The notes beneath the pieces are model-generated. The model did no database searches and was not told the origin of the DNA. It worked only from the letters and a program-made list of their open reading frames with translations. A stretch of DNA of 64,000 nucleotides from Lachnoclostridium phytofermentans ISDg (GTDB lineage: Bacteria > Bacillota > Clostridia > Lachnospirales > Lachnospiraceae): NCBI RefSeq assembly GCF_000018685.1, contig NC_010001.1, positions 4,249,501-4,313,500 of the forward strand, written 5' to 3'. Numbering within the stretch: position 1 is the first letter of the stretch; each line of letters opens with the position of its first letter. The position numbers and the translations under genes were made by a program. This document shows, one piece after another, positions 9,183-18,900 of the stretch.

Positions 9183-9596
9183 TTATAACTTGATCACGCG
9201 TACCTCAACTTCTCTTTCGCAATTAAGCTCTGTACTGATTACTAGCTTTCCGCCTAAATTTGTCTTCATTTTACCAACATTGGTACCATCAATGAAGATT
9301 TTGTATTCTTTTTCTGCTTCTAACTCTAAAGTAATCTGAGCATCTTCGTTGCCCTTTACAAAGAAGCTAACTTCTTTTTCTGAAATATCCAAATGAGATA
9401 CAGCAGTCCCTGGAACAGACTCATAAACAAATAAACCATTTTTCTCTAATTTTGTAATCTCATGAAATGTTTTTACTTTATATAAATCTCCGTTGTGCTG
9501 GAAATCCGAAACCTTTTGTTTTGCCTCTAAGGTATAATCACCAAAGCTAATTGTGCCATCCTTTTCTTCACGAATCAGATTCTCATATAATGCCAT
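9183..9596 (-). CDS. Small beta-rich protein of unknown function
   Basis: This 137-residue cytoplasmic protein has no signal peptide or membrane segment. It looks predominantly beta-stranded, ending in ELNCEREVEVRVIKL. Similar small proteins in Lachnospiraceae have been labelled endosialidase, but nothing seen here supports a glycosidase role, so I do not use that name. A longer frame exists, but GGGAGG lies eight bases before the ATG of MALYENL, which fixes the start. It sits between clpC and radA, 270 bases after clpC, and probably has its own promoter. Its function is unknown. Confidence 0.7.
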   Translation of the reverse strand: MALYENLIREEKDGTISFGDYTLEAKQKVSDFQHNGDLYKVKTFHEITKLEKNGLFVYESVPGTAVSHLDISEKEVSFFVKGNEDAQITLELEAEKEYKIFIDGTNVGKMKTNLGGKLVISTELNCEREVEVRVIKL

Positions 9597-9670
9597 TTTC
9601 TTATCCTCCCGGTATTGTTCACAACCATTTGTTTTTAGACTCATTTTGTAACGTATACAAATATTATGAT

Positions 9671-9756
9671 TCATTTTCTATATAAGCATTATAATATAAT
9701 CGCTGACATAATGCTACTAAATCTTCTGCAATTCGATTAATTTGTATAGAAAATGA
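9671..9756. repeat. 12-bp inverted repeat around a possible promoter
   Basis: TCATTTTCTATA at 9671-9682 is mirrored exactly by TATAGAAAATGA at 9745-9756. Between them is a minus-strand TATAAT (9688-9693) that could serve the small beta-rich gene; no good -35 hexamer is visible. Confidence 0.45.
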
Positions 9757-9865
9757 GTTAGATATTTCCTTCGAAAGAAACTACTTACAGTTTTGACTCA
9801 CAATAAATAATACAAGCCTTCTATGGTTATTAAGCTGCCCGATTTCTATTTAAACTAATCAAATA

Positions 9866-12340
9866 TTACTCTGTTTTTGCTTTTCTGGTTCGTTTCTTTT
9901 TCCCTGTCATCACAATCTGATTTTCTTTATAATCGACCGCTACAAAGTCCCCCGAACTTACCTTACCTTCTAAAATTTCTTCCGCCAACTTATCTTCAAT
10001 ATAACTTTGTATAGCACGGCGGATTGGTCTTGCACCATATTTATCATCAAAGCCTTTTTCCGATATAAAATCTATTACACTTTCTTCTATCGTAAGCTTT
10101 AAATCCATTTGTTGCTCGCAGCGCTTTTCAATGGTTGCTAACATAATCCGAACAATGTTCTTGATATCTTCTCTTGTTAAGGAATGGAATACAATAATTT
10201 CATCAATTCGATTAATAAACTCTGGCTTAAAGATTCGTTTTACCTCATCCATAACGCCTTCCTTCATTCGATTATAATCTGCCTTCTCATCGACTACCGA
10301 AGTAAAGCCTAGCTTCTTTGGTGAAATAATACTTTGCGCACCAGCATTTGACGTCATGATGATAATTGTATTCTTAAAGCTAACTTTTCTTCCCTGTGCA
10401 TCCGTGATATGACCATCATCCAACACCTGAAGTAAAATGTTAAATACATCTGGATGTGCTTTCTCAATTTCATCAAATAATATAACGGAATATGGATTTC
10501 TGCGTACCTTCTCACTTAACTGACCGCCCTCATCGTATCCAACATATCCTGGTGGAGAACCAATCATCTTTGATACACTATGCTTTTCCATATATTCAGA
10601 CATATCAACTCGAATCATGGAATTCTCACTTCCAAACATCGCTTCCGCAAGTGCTTTGCTAAGCTCTGTTTTACCTACACCAGTTGGTCCAAGGAATAAG
10701 AAGGAACCAATTGGGCGATTCGGATCTTTTAGCCCTACTCTGCCTCGGCGAATCGCCTTAGCAACTGCAGAAACCGCTTCCGACTGCCCCACAACACGTT
10801 CATGCAATATTCCTTCCAATTTCATGAGACGTTCGCTTTCTTCCTCTTCTAATTTTCTTACCGGAATCTTGGTCCAGCCCGAAATCACCTCCGCAATTTC
10901 GCCCTCAGTTACCATTAGTTTATTCTCTTCCCTAGCCTTTTCATGCTCAATCTTCTGACGATTTAGTGTATCTCTTGCTCTATCTTGCTTTTTCTTAATT
11001 TCACTTGCTTTTTCAAAAGCCTCCGCTTTAATAGCTTCTTCTTTATCAGCTTCTAACTGTGCAATCTTTTCCTCTAACTGCTTTATCTTTGGGGATACCG
11101 CATAAGTACTTAATCGAACTTTTGATGCAGCTTCATCCATAAGGTCAATTGCTTTGTCTGGTAGATAACGGTCGTTTAAATATCTCTTTGATAATTTTAC
11201 TGCTGCAATTACTGCATCATCAGTTATCACTACATTATGATGACTTTCATAGCTTGAACGAAGACCCATTAAAATTTTGATGGTTTCATCTTCGGATGGT
11301 TCCTCTACGACTACCGGTTGGAAACGACGCTCTAATGCAGCATCCTTCTCAATATACTTACGATATTCCTCTCTCGTAGTCGCACCGATTAATTGAAGTT
11401 CTCCTCGAGCTAGGGATGGCTTTAATATATTCGATGCATCGATTGCACCCTCTGCTCCACCAGCACCTATAATGGTGTGTAATTCATCTAAAAATAGCAG
11501 AACATTTCCATCATAGATAACTTCTGCAATTACTTTCTTAATACGTTCTTCAAATTCACCACGGTATTTAGAGCCAGCTACCATACCTGATAAATCTAAG
11601 GTTACGACACGTTTATCCTTAATGGTATCTGGTACATCACCCTCCACAATTTTCAGTGCTAATCCTTCTGCAATTGCAGTTTTACCAACACCAGGCTCTC
11701 CTACCAAACATGGATTGTTTTTCGTTCTTCTGCTTAAGATTTGAATGACACGATTAATTTCATTTTCCCTACCAATGACTGGGTCTAGTTTTCCTTCTTT
11801 TGCATACTCCGTAAGATTTCTACTATATTGATCAAGTGTAGGGGTAGAGGACTTTCCCTTGCCCTTTCCTTTTGCGTTACTAAATTCGTTCTTTGCTGCA
11901 TTCATGTCAACTCCAGCAGCAGCCAAAGTATCTACGTAAAGCTTTTGAATATTAATACCGAGCGTATTTAATAATCGTATTGCGATACAGTCTGATTCCT
12001 TCATTAAAGCAATCAATATGTGCTCCGTACCAATTTGCTCTGCATTCATTCTTTTCGCTTCTTTGTCACTTTGCTCCAAAATTCCTCTTGCTCTGCTGGT
12101 AAAATTATTACTTCCTGCGACTTTCATCGGTGTGTTAGGTGCAATTAATTGATTCACTAATTCCAACACTTTATCTTCCTCTACACCGTTTGTTTCAAGC
12201 ACTTTAGAAGCAACTCCGTCGGCCTTTAACAATCCAATTAGTAGATGTTCAGTTCCTATATAATTATGCATTAAGCGGAAAGCGACATCGGTTGCTAGAT
12301 TGATTGCCTCTTTCGCATTTTCTGTAAATCTATCTCTCAT
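9866..12340 (-). CDS. clpC: ATP-dependent Clp protease ATP-binding subunit ClpC
   Basis: ClpC is the AAA+ unfoldase that feeds ClpP and recognises proteins tagged with phospho-arginine by McsB. The 824-residue protein has a double Clp N domain (1-145), a first ATPase domain with Walker A GEPGVGKTA, a UVR-containing middle domain typical of ClpC (about 415-470), and a second ATPase domain with GPTGVGKTE and the DEIEKAHPDVFN Walker B region. A basic tail follows. GGAGG lies five bases before MRDRFTENA, so that start is preferred to the ATG four codons earlier. It is the last gene of the gntR-mcsA-mcsB-clpC run, 18 bases from mcsB. Confidence 0.97.
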   Translation of the reverse strand: MRDRFTENAKEAINLATDVAFRLMHNYIGTEHLLIGLLKADGVASKVLETNGVEEDKVLELVNQLIAPNTPMKVAGSNNFTSRARGILEQSDKEAKRMNAEQIGTEHILIALMKESDCIAIRLLNTLGINIQKLYVDTLAAAGVDMNAAKNEFSNAKGKGKGKSSTPTLDQYSRNLTEYAKEGKLDPVIGRENEINRVIQILSRRTKNNPCLVGEPGVGKTAIAEGLALKIVEGDVPDTIKDKRVVTLDLSGMVAGSKYRGEFEERIKKVIAEVIYDGNVLLFLDELHTIIGAGGAEGAIDASNILKPSLARGELQLIGATTREEYRKYIEKDAALERRFQPVVVEEPSEDETIKILMGLRSSYESHHNVVITDDAVIAAVKLSKRYLNDRYLPDKAIDLMDEAASKVRLSTYAVSPKIKQLEEKIAQLEADKEEAIKAEAFEKASEIKKKQDRARDTLNRQKIEHEKAREENKLMVTEGEIAEVISGWTKIPVRKLEEEESERLMKLEGILHERVVGQSEAVSAVAKAIRRGRVGLKDPNRPIGSFLFLGPTGVGKTELSKALAEAMFGSENSMIRVDMSEYMEKHSVSKMIGSPPGYVGYDEGGQLSEKVRRNPYSVILFDEIEKAHPDVFNILLQVLDDGHITDAQGRKVSFKNTIIIMTSNAGAQSIISPKKLGFTSVVDEKADYNRMKEGVMDEVKRIFKPEFINRIDEIIVFHSLTREDIKNIVRIMLATIEKRCEQQMDLKLTIEESVIDFISEKGFDDKYGARPIRRAIQSYIEDKLAEEILEGKVSSGDFVAVDYKENQIVMTGKKKRTRKAKTE

Positions 12341-12358
12341 ATATTCCTCCATTCCTCT

Positions 12359-13390
12359 TTAAAGCTGTGGTAACTTATTATTAATGTATTCCGCACGATA
12401 GCGGTCTCTTTCGCCACGTCCGACACTCTTACCCAGACTTTTTTGCAAATTACCTGGTGTAACCTCCATCATTAACTTATGAATATTAAGTGGCTCACTT
12501 AATTTCATAAGCCCTGCATCCATTCCTAGCTTTAACTGAGATAACATCATTAATGCATCCACAGTATTAATCTTTTTCGCATATTTTAATACACCGTAAG
12601 AACGATATACCTTATCTTCAATTTCATCCATATTCATGTTAATCAGGTATTCTCTACGCTTTCTTTCTTGAAATACCACCTGATCCACAAGTTTCTCTAG
12701 GTTATCGATAATCTCTTTCTCTGATCTTCCAAGGGTTGTTTTATTTGATATCTGAAAGATATGTCCTAACCCCTTGGTTCCTTCACCATAGATGCCTCGA
12801 ATTTGTGCCCCATAGCGGCCAATTTCTTCTGCTAGTTTTTCAATCTTACCAGCGATATTTAATGCAGGTAAGAATACCATATAGGATGCCCGCAGTCCAG
12901 TTCCGACATTGGTTGGACAGCTGGTTAAATAACCATAGCGATCATCATATGCATAACCCAATTGCTCTGAAAAAAAGTCATCTACTCTATCCGCATCCAA
13001 AAATGCCTTTTCCATATTCATTCCACTTGAAATTGCTTGTATGCGAAGATGGTCTTCTTCATTTACCATTACACTAATTCCCTCATCTTCAGAAACAATA
13101 AGACCAGTTTCTAGCTCTTTTTCTGCTAAGAGAGGACTGATAATATGCCATTCTACCATCGATGCTTTATCGATATCTCGCAGTTTATTTACATTACAGT
13201 GATAAAACTTCTGATTTTCTTTTAGTTCCAGGTCTTTTGTCAGTCCAGTAACTTTAGTCACAAGCTGTATCGCTGACTCTCTATTCATTCGTTCTTGAAA
13301 ATAAAATCCTTTGATGTTTCTTGCAAGGCGGATACGGCTAGAAATTACAACGTCGCTATCCGTTGATTGCTCTTCATACCATTTATTCAT
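12359..13390 (-). CDS. mcsB: Protein-arginine kinase McsB
   Basis: McsB phosphorylates arginines on damaged proteins, marking them for ClpCP. The 343-residue protein shows the phosphagen-kinase fold: SSRIRLARN near the N-terminus (residues about 17-25), the catalytic cysteine loop SCPTNVGTGLRAS (about 152-164) and the GEGTKG segment near residue 200. Length matches the family. The gene sits between mcsA and clpC with gaps of under 20 bases, the standard arrangement in Firmicutes. Activation by McsA is expected. Confidence 0.97.
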   Translation of the reverse strand: MNKWYEEQSTDSDVVISSRIRLARNIKGFYFQERMNRESAIQLVTKVTGLTKDLELKENQKFYHCNVNKLRDIDKASMVEWHIISPLLAEKELETGLIVSEDEGISVMVNEEDHLRIQAISSGMNMEKAFLDADRVDDFFSEQLGYAYDDRYGYLTSCPTNVGTGLRASYMVFLPALNIAGKIEKLAEEIGRYGAQIRGIYGEGTKGLGHIFQISNKTTLGRSEKEIIDNLEKLVDQVVFQERKRREYLINMNMDEIEDKVYRSYGVLKYAKKINTVDALMMLSQLKLGMDAGLMKLSEPLNIHKLMMEVTPGNLQKSLGKSVGRGERDRYRAEYINNKLPQL

Positions 13391-13405
13391 AGCCTACCTC
13401 CCTCT

Positions 13406-13927
13406 TTAAACCTTCTTAAGTTCTCGGATTCGATCTCTTATTCTTGCTGCTTCCTCATATTCTTCCTGTTCAATCGCCTGTTGCAATTGAATTGTTAGTT
13501 TTTCCTCTTCTGAAAGTTCATTTATAAGACGATTCATTTCACTTTCATAGCCCTTTGGCTTTTTACCGGTATGAGTGTCTGCTCCATGAATACTTCTAAA
13601 GTTTTTATTTAGTACCTTACCAAAACTGCTATAGCAATCTGCACAACCAAATTTTCCTTGTTTTAAAAATTCTTCATAGCTTAACCCACAGCTTTTACAT
13701 TTAGTAATCGGGATTTCTTCCTCATTTTGTTGTTTTTCAATACTCTCAAGTAATTCAAATAACATTCCGCCTAAAGTGGGATCACTACCATCCCCCTGTG
13801 GAAAATTTAGGAATGAACTGTTTTTCGCAGCGCATTCGGAACACAGATGCTGTTCTGTTTTCTTTCCGTTTAGGATTTCCGTATAGTAGATTTTCGCTTC
13901 TTTCTTTCCGCAAATATCACATAACAT
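13406..13927 (-). CDS. mcsA: McsB activator McsA (zinc-finger/UVR protein)
   Basis: This 173-residue protein has two CxxC pairs at the N-terminus (CDICGKK, residues 3-9, and CSECAAK, about 29-35), two more in the middle (CKSCGLS and CADCYSS), and a C-terminal UVR helix pair (IEQEEYEEAARIRDRIREL). This is the McsA layout; McsA binds zinc and activates the arginine kinase. It starts ten bases after the GntR-type gene and ends just before mcsB, so the four genes form one transcript. Confidence 0.95.
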   Translation of the reverse strand: MLCDICGKKEAKIYYTEILNGKKTEQHLCSECAAKNSSFLNFPQGDGSDPTLGGMLFELLESIEKQQNEEEIPITKCKSCGLSYEEFLKQGKFGCADCYSSFGKVLNKNFRSIHGADTHTGKKPKGYESEMNRLINELSEEEKLTIQLQQAIEQEEYEEAARIRDRIRELKKV

Positions 13928-13937
13928 AGCTTACCTC

Positions 13938-14318
13938 CTATCTGGAGTCACTGGAGAACTCTCTCATGATACTATCCATTAGCTCATGAATCTCCTCACA
14001 ACTGATATCTTTACAGATGGCCTGTGCTAAAATCACTCTCATCTGACTCTTAAGTTCAGCAATAGCTGCAATTTTATCATAATCGAGTGCGATTACAGCT
14101 CCTCTTCTTCGGTCAAGTTTTACAAAGCCCTCCTGTTTTAAAATAGTGTAGGCTTTATTCACTGTATGCATATTAATTCCTATATTTTCTGCTAATTCTC
14201 TCACAGATGGGAGATTATCCCCTTCTCTGATTTCTGAGGTTGCAATTCCCAGGATTATCTGATTTCTTAATTGAATGTAAATTGCTTCATCACTATTAAA
14301 GTCAATGGTTACAATCAC
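13938..14318 (-). CDS. GntR/YtrA-type transcriptional regulator at the head of the clpC operon
   Basis: A 126-residue short GntR-family regulator: the winged-helix domain (IQLRNQIILGIATSEIREG through NLPSVRELAENIGINMHTV, about residues 14-56) is followed by a short helical tail, as in YtrA-type members that lack a ligand domain. A GTG start is used. GGAGG overlaps an earlier GTG, while the GTG beginning MIVTIDFNS lies eight bases downstream of it and is a better start. In most Firmicutes the gene at this place is ctsR, which represses clpC; CtsR is absent here. By position this protein is the likely operon regulator, an inference supported by an inverted repeat on its promoter. Confidence 0.9.
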   Translation of the reverse strand: MIVTIDFNSDEAIYIQLRNQIILGIATSEIREGDNLPSVRELAENIGINMHTVNKAYTILKQEGFVKLDRRRGAVIALDYDKIAAIAELKSQMRVILAQAICKDISCEEIHELMDSIMREFSSDSR

Positions 14319-14366
14319 ATTCTTCACCTCCTTGCTGTATTACAACGTGTTCTCGAAGTTATATCT

Positions 14367-14404
14367 GTTATATTCATACTATAACACTATGATTCATTTG
14401 TCAA
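14367..14404 (-). promoter_or_regulatory. Sigma-A promoter and overlapping operator of the gntR-mcsA-mcsB-clpC operon
   Basis: On the minus strand a perfect -35 TTGACA (14399-14404) and -10 TAGTAT (14376-14381) are 17 bp apart. The -10 lies inside the inverted repeat GTTATA-7-TATAAC (14367-14385), the kind of site bound by YtrA-type repressors. No CtsR heptamer repeat (GGTCAAA type) was found nearby. Confidence 0.75.
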
Positions 14405-14556
14405 CTGATACTATTTGGAGAAAATCCGAGAAATCAAAGATACCTCACATTTTTATAATAAAGCAATTCACTCTGATAGTATTGTGCTACCACATGAATT
14501 CGTAGGTTTGCAGTTTAGTGGTAGGGTTTGCAGTATAGTAGTAGTAGTTTATCATT

Positions 14557-15807
14557 TTAAAATAAATCATCCTCTTGATTCGTTTTCATTCGGAGCATTA
14601 AGCGAACAATACCGATCAAAAGTATAGCGCAGATGCCACACAGTACAATAATAACGATCGTTAATTGACTTATTTTCTCTTCAAATTCTTTTTTCTGTAC
14701 TTTTAGCTCTAGATTATTGTTAGCAGCAGGAGAGCTGTCCTCTCTTTCTATTATTGTCTGCTCTGTATAAAGTTGAATCGTTTTCTCGGTACGATCATAT
14801 CGATAAAGTGAAGTATTCCCGAATTGATTCTCAAGAACCATCAGTAAATAATCCTCTTTTAGACTGTCTTTCTTTTGATAAATTGGAATTGCACAGCCAT
14901 CCACAAGAATGCTACTCTTTACATAACCTTTTGGTATTATAATATTGCTATCATCAGATGCTACGGTAAACTTAAATTGACCGGTTATCATTATCTTCCC
15001 TGCATCTCTCACTGCTCTAAAATTAGGAGCATCTCCGCCTTCGTTTGAACCATCTTCCACTTGTTGATAACCTTCTTCTTTTAATACTTGTATTCGGTAC
15101 TCACCAGTATTTCCGCTTTGCGCTGTAACAGTTATCACAATTGTATTATTTCCAATCTTCAGGGCCTCATTACCTTTTATCCCCACTGTTGCATCGGTAT
15201 CCTCCGGTATTGCACTGATTATAATTTTCTCTGTTTCCGGTCCAACCATAATACTATACTCTTTTTCGTCGGCCTTAAAGGATGGCGTTAAAGTACCAGG
15301 ACTAACTTTCAATATTGCTAAATTCGTATTCTTTGAAGCAGCCTCCTTGGCGCGGATTGTGACGCTCCCAGAATATGCGGACACAGACATCGGATCTCCT
15401 GATTCGAACTCATAAGCAATTGGGTTTCCAGTCATTAATAGCTGGCAATTCCCCACTTCTAAAGCTTTAAAACGCAATACATATCTTCTTTCACCATCGG
15501 AGGAAGATGCATTCGTATCCATAAATCGAAGCATTCCATTCCCACCAGAAACACAGGATGGTCCTGACATAAATTCTATGATTTCCGCATTATAGGAAAG
15601 GTAACCTTCAAAGTCACCAAGTATACTATCGGATGCGATTACAATTGAAATCTTAAATTCATCCCCCTTACCAACCTCATCATTTGGTACCTCTATTTTA
15701 ATAGTTGCACTCGCAGCAAGACTATCTATACTTGGAATATTCATTAACAATATTCCAAGACTTAAATATAAAACAGATAGTACGATTTTTTTATACCATG
15801 TTTTCAT
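14557..15807 (-). CDS. Membrane-anchored surface protein with cohesin-like and cadherin-like domains
   Basis: A 416-residue exported protein. A signal sequence covers residues 1-33. A cohesin-type beta domain (about 35-150) has VPNDEVGKGDEFKISIVIA, DFEGYLSYNAEIIEF and a closing VSAYSGSVTI strand. A cadherin-like beta-sandwich (about 160-243) follows, with the pattern LKVSPGTLTPSFKADEKEYS and NTGEYRIQVLKEEG. A membrane helix near 388-408 and a short charged cytoplasmic tail end the protein. It could bind a dockerin-like or other surface partner, but no dockerin is seen in this window. It lies downstream of the SH3b/glucosaminidase gene on the same strand, separated by a 67-base hairpin. Function is inferred from domains only. 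Confidence 0.8.
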   Translation of the reverse strand: MKTWYKKIVLSVLYLSLGILLMNIPSIDSLAASATIKIEVPNDEVGKGDEFKISIVIASDSILGDFEGYLSYNAEIIEFMSGPSCVSGGNGMLRFMDTNASSSDGERRYVLRFKALEVGNCQLLMTGNPIAYEFESGDPMSVSAYSGSVTIRAKEAASKNTNLAILKVSPGTLTPSFKADEKEYSIMVGPETEKIIISAIPEDTDATVGIKGNEALKIGNNTIVITVTAQSGNTGEYRIQVLKEEGYQQVEDGSNEGGDAPNFRAVRDAGKIMITGQFKFTVASDDSNIIIPKGYVKSSILVDGCAIPIYQKKDSLKEDYLLMVLENQFGNTSLYRYDRTEKTIQLYTEQTIIEREDSSPAANNNLELKVQKKEFEEKISQLTIVIIVLCGICAILLIGIVRLMLRMKTNQEDDLF

Positions 15808-15832
15808 AGTATTCTCCTCTCGTTTTTAGAAA

Positions 15833-15898
15833 ATCCCATAAAGTTAACCATTTGTCTTGAAACCTTCGTTTCTTACCGGTCGGCTAACTTTATGGGAT
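15833..15898 (-). terminator. Perfect 14-bp stem with inner hairpin between two surface-protein genes
   Basis: ATCCCATAAAGTTA pairs perfectly with TAACTTTATGGGAT, enclosing internal loops and a second stem GAAAC-GAAG-GTTTC. A short TTTT follows on the minus strand, so a terminator after the glucosaminidase gene is possible, but the conserved-looking internal loops would also suit a regulatory RNA element. Confidence 0.55.
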
Positions 15899-15970
15899 CT
15901 CTTTTAATATATATAAGAAGTATCTTCTATTCTACGCGTTATAAACACGCTTTGTTTTAAATCATCTTAA

Positions 15971-18900
15971 TTACTGTAATTCTCGAGCAACTGAAATCTT
16001 ATAGTCACGTAAATCTCCATTTTGAGCAATTACCATAATTGTAATTTCGTTAAGACCTGGATTTAATTGCACAACACCGGTTCCACTAAGAACTGCCTTA
16101 TTACTTACTGTCGCAGCAGATATATTAATTCCTTCACAGCTGTTAGGTACAACTAAGAAGAATTCTTTTGTATTTAGTATGTCAAATGTTGGTGTTAATG
16201 TCAATTCATTTCCATTGAAATCTTTTACGCTTAATGTCTTTAGATAATTATTCGGATTATACTTTGTTGTTGGTGCGGCACATGGAATCTTTGGCATATT
16301 TAAGTAAACAGGAATGGAAAATACCAATGGGAGATTTCCAATCTGAGCATAAGCTGCGCCAACCTTCTTTCCTTCAGAAAATGGTGCTTCTACATTCGAC
16401 ATATACTGATGGGAATGTGTTGAAGTAGGTGTTACATTAAACTTTTGAAGGTATATGGTATCCTGTCCTCGGTTGATATAGGAGTCACCAATAATAAATG
16501 CTCCCCCTACGATGGAACGGTAACGATTGTTCCAAGGAATTAAGGACTTCACATTTAAAGTTGCATTCGTGCTACCACTCTTTGCATACTTTAAACCATT
16601 TGCAATTGCACCACCTTCTGCCGTGGAGTTATAAGCACCAATATTATAGAAGTTATATAAACCTTCCCATCCGCTTACAGTACCAGATACACTATTACTT
16701 AAGGTAGAGGTACCAGTCACTACTTCCTGCTTTACACGAGAAGCTAGGTGATAAGGACTTACACCAGAATACTCTGCTGCTTTTATAAAGGTCTCACCAT
16801 AGGTGATACTTTGCGTCGTCCCATATTCATCGGTATAAGTATAACTTGAATTATACATAGCCGTAGACTTTAGAATACTCTCAACACCGCTTAGATTTTG
16901 ATAGGATGTTTTATAAGTAAGCACCTCAAACTGGTAGATTGACTTATCATCTAGGAAGTTTCTTGGATCCATATAGTACATGATAGCATCTCTTGAAGCT
17001 GTTACCCAAGTAGAACCATCATATACAATGAAACTATCCGTCTTCCAGTTGTATGCCTTATCCTCTAGTGATTTCCACTCGATTCCTTTTGCATTTGATA
17101 GCAAATTCTTTCCAGGAATACTTTGATTATCGATTACTGAATTCCAATCAAGTCCTGTGTGATATGCCTCAAATGTCCAGTCTGGATTGGCTTCGTGCAG
17201 TGCACGTAAATATGGCTTATAGCTATCTGGAAAGCCCTGTATTGTTAACAGTTGTTCAAAATCTTGACTTACTACAGGTGCTGTTGGCGTTGGAGTTTCA
17301 ACACTTGATGAAGAATCACCATCAACTATCGTTGATTCATCAATTTTAACATAATTATCGTTTACATAGCCCGAATATTCAACACCACTTTGAGTGAATT
17401 TTATATTATACCAATAGATTTTATCCTCGTAATACTTTCCATTTACCTTTACTTTATCATTATTATAAAGTGTTACAGCATATCCTGCACTATTTTTAAC
17501 AAATGAACTACTATAACCTGGCGCTTGTTTTACAACTAAAGCAGTTGCGTTGATTATCATACCATCCGCCGTGAAGAGTTTTACTGCTGGAGTTGGTGTA
17601 GCCGTAGGCTTTGGTTTTGCACTAGGAGTTACTGTTGGTTTTGGCGTTGCCGTTGGTTTTGGCGTCGTCGACGGTGCCACAGTTGGCTTCGTCGTTGGTG
17701 CTACAGTCGGCTTTGGTGTTGCTGTTGGTTTCGGAGTCGCAGTAGGTACTGGTCCGTTAGCAACTAGTGTAACTGAGTTTGCTTTCAGATAACCTGTTAC
17801 TGTCTCTCCTGATTTTGTATAGGAAACCTTAAACCATTTATCGTCAGAAGTTTCTTCTGAGATTACGGTTACTTTTGTATTTTTAGCAAGACTTACTAGC
17901 GTTCCATTCTTATATTTCACGTAGCCAGCTGTAGATTTCGCTGAAGAGCTTATTTTAGTGCCATTTGCTAAGATAGAAGCAGTCGCCTTATCTGTTAATG
18001 TTAATTTCACATAATTACTAAGAACATGTCCAATCGTTTGTTTCTTGTTTACAGTAACAGCTACTCGGTACCAAATATCACTTCCAACCTTAACCTGATT
18101 GAGTACGGTTAGTTTTGTATTTTTCGCGAGCGTTCCTAGTACCTTGCTACTTGTCGTTGCATCCTGTCTAAGATTTACTGTTGATGCAGTTATTACACCA
18201 GGTATTTGAAAAGCTTCATTTTTATCGATTGGTTTCTGTGTTGGAGTTGGAGTTGCTGTTGGTTTTACCGCTTCGGTAGGTTTTGGCGTACTGGTTGGAG
18301 TCTCATCCACTGCAGTATCTTTTGACTTACCAATTAACTCTAGATCATTCTCCGTTACATATCCAAAATAAGTAACAGTAGGCTCTTTATAGCTAATACG
18401 GAACCACTTTGTACCAGCAACTGTTTTCTCCTCAGACACCCATACATAGGAACCTTGCGTTGCTGTAATCAACTCTCCATCGTCGGTATATAAATCCTCT
18501 GCTGTAAGAGAAGCTACCTTTTTGTAAGTGATTTCGTTTGTAGGTTTTGCATAAAATCCACTTCCCACTGTCGCAGTAACATATTTACTAAGCATATAAC
18601 CAGTTACTGTTTTTTTATCCTGTACAAAGGATATCTGATACCACTTATCATTACCGTCGTACTTCTCTTTTACTATAGTCACACTGGTGTTTTTATTTAA
18701 AGAGGTTACCTTAGTACTGCCTGTTGTTGCATCTTTTCTTACATTGACTCCCTCAGCATTTACCTTACCACCTAGATTTATCTTATGGCTTGCTGGTGTT
18801 GTTGAAGTGTTTGGAGTTTCTGTTTGATTCTCTCCTTCGCTGCTACCACCGGAATTTGAATTATCTGAATTATCCTGACTATCATCAGTATCCTCGTCTC

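Noticed and set aside
14504..14550. Short direct repeats (ggtttgcagt.tagtggtag) between the GntR and cohesin-like genes
   Set aside because: Only two imperfect units of about 20 bp with no context; too little to call an element.
17550..17792. Plus-strand Gly/Val-rich open frame
   Set aside because: It is the reverse reading of the Thr/Pro-rich linker of the glucosaminidase and has no ribosome site.
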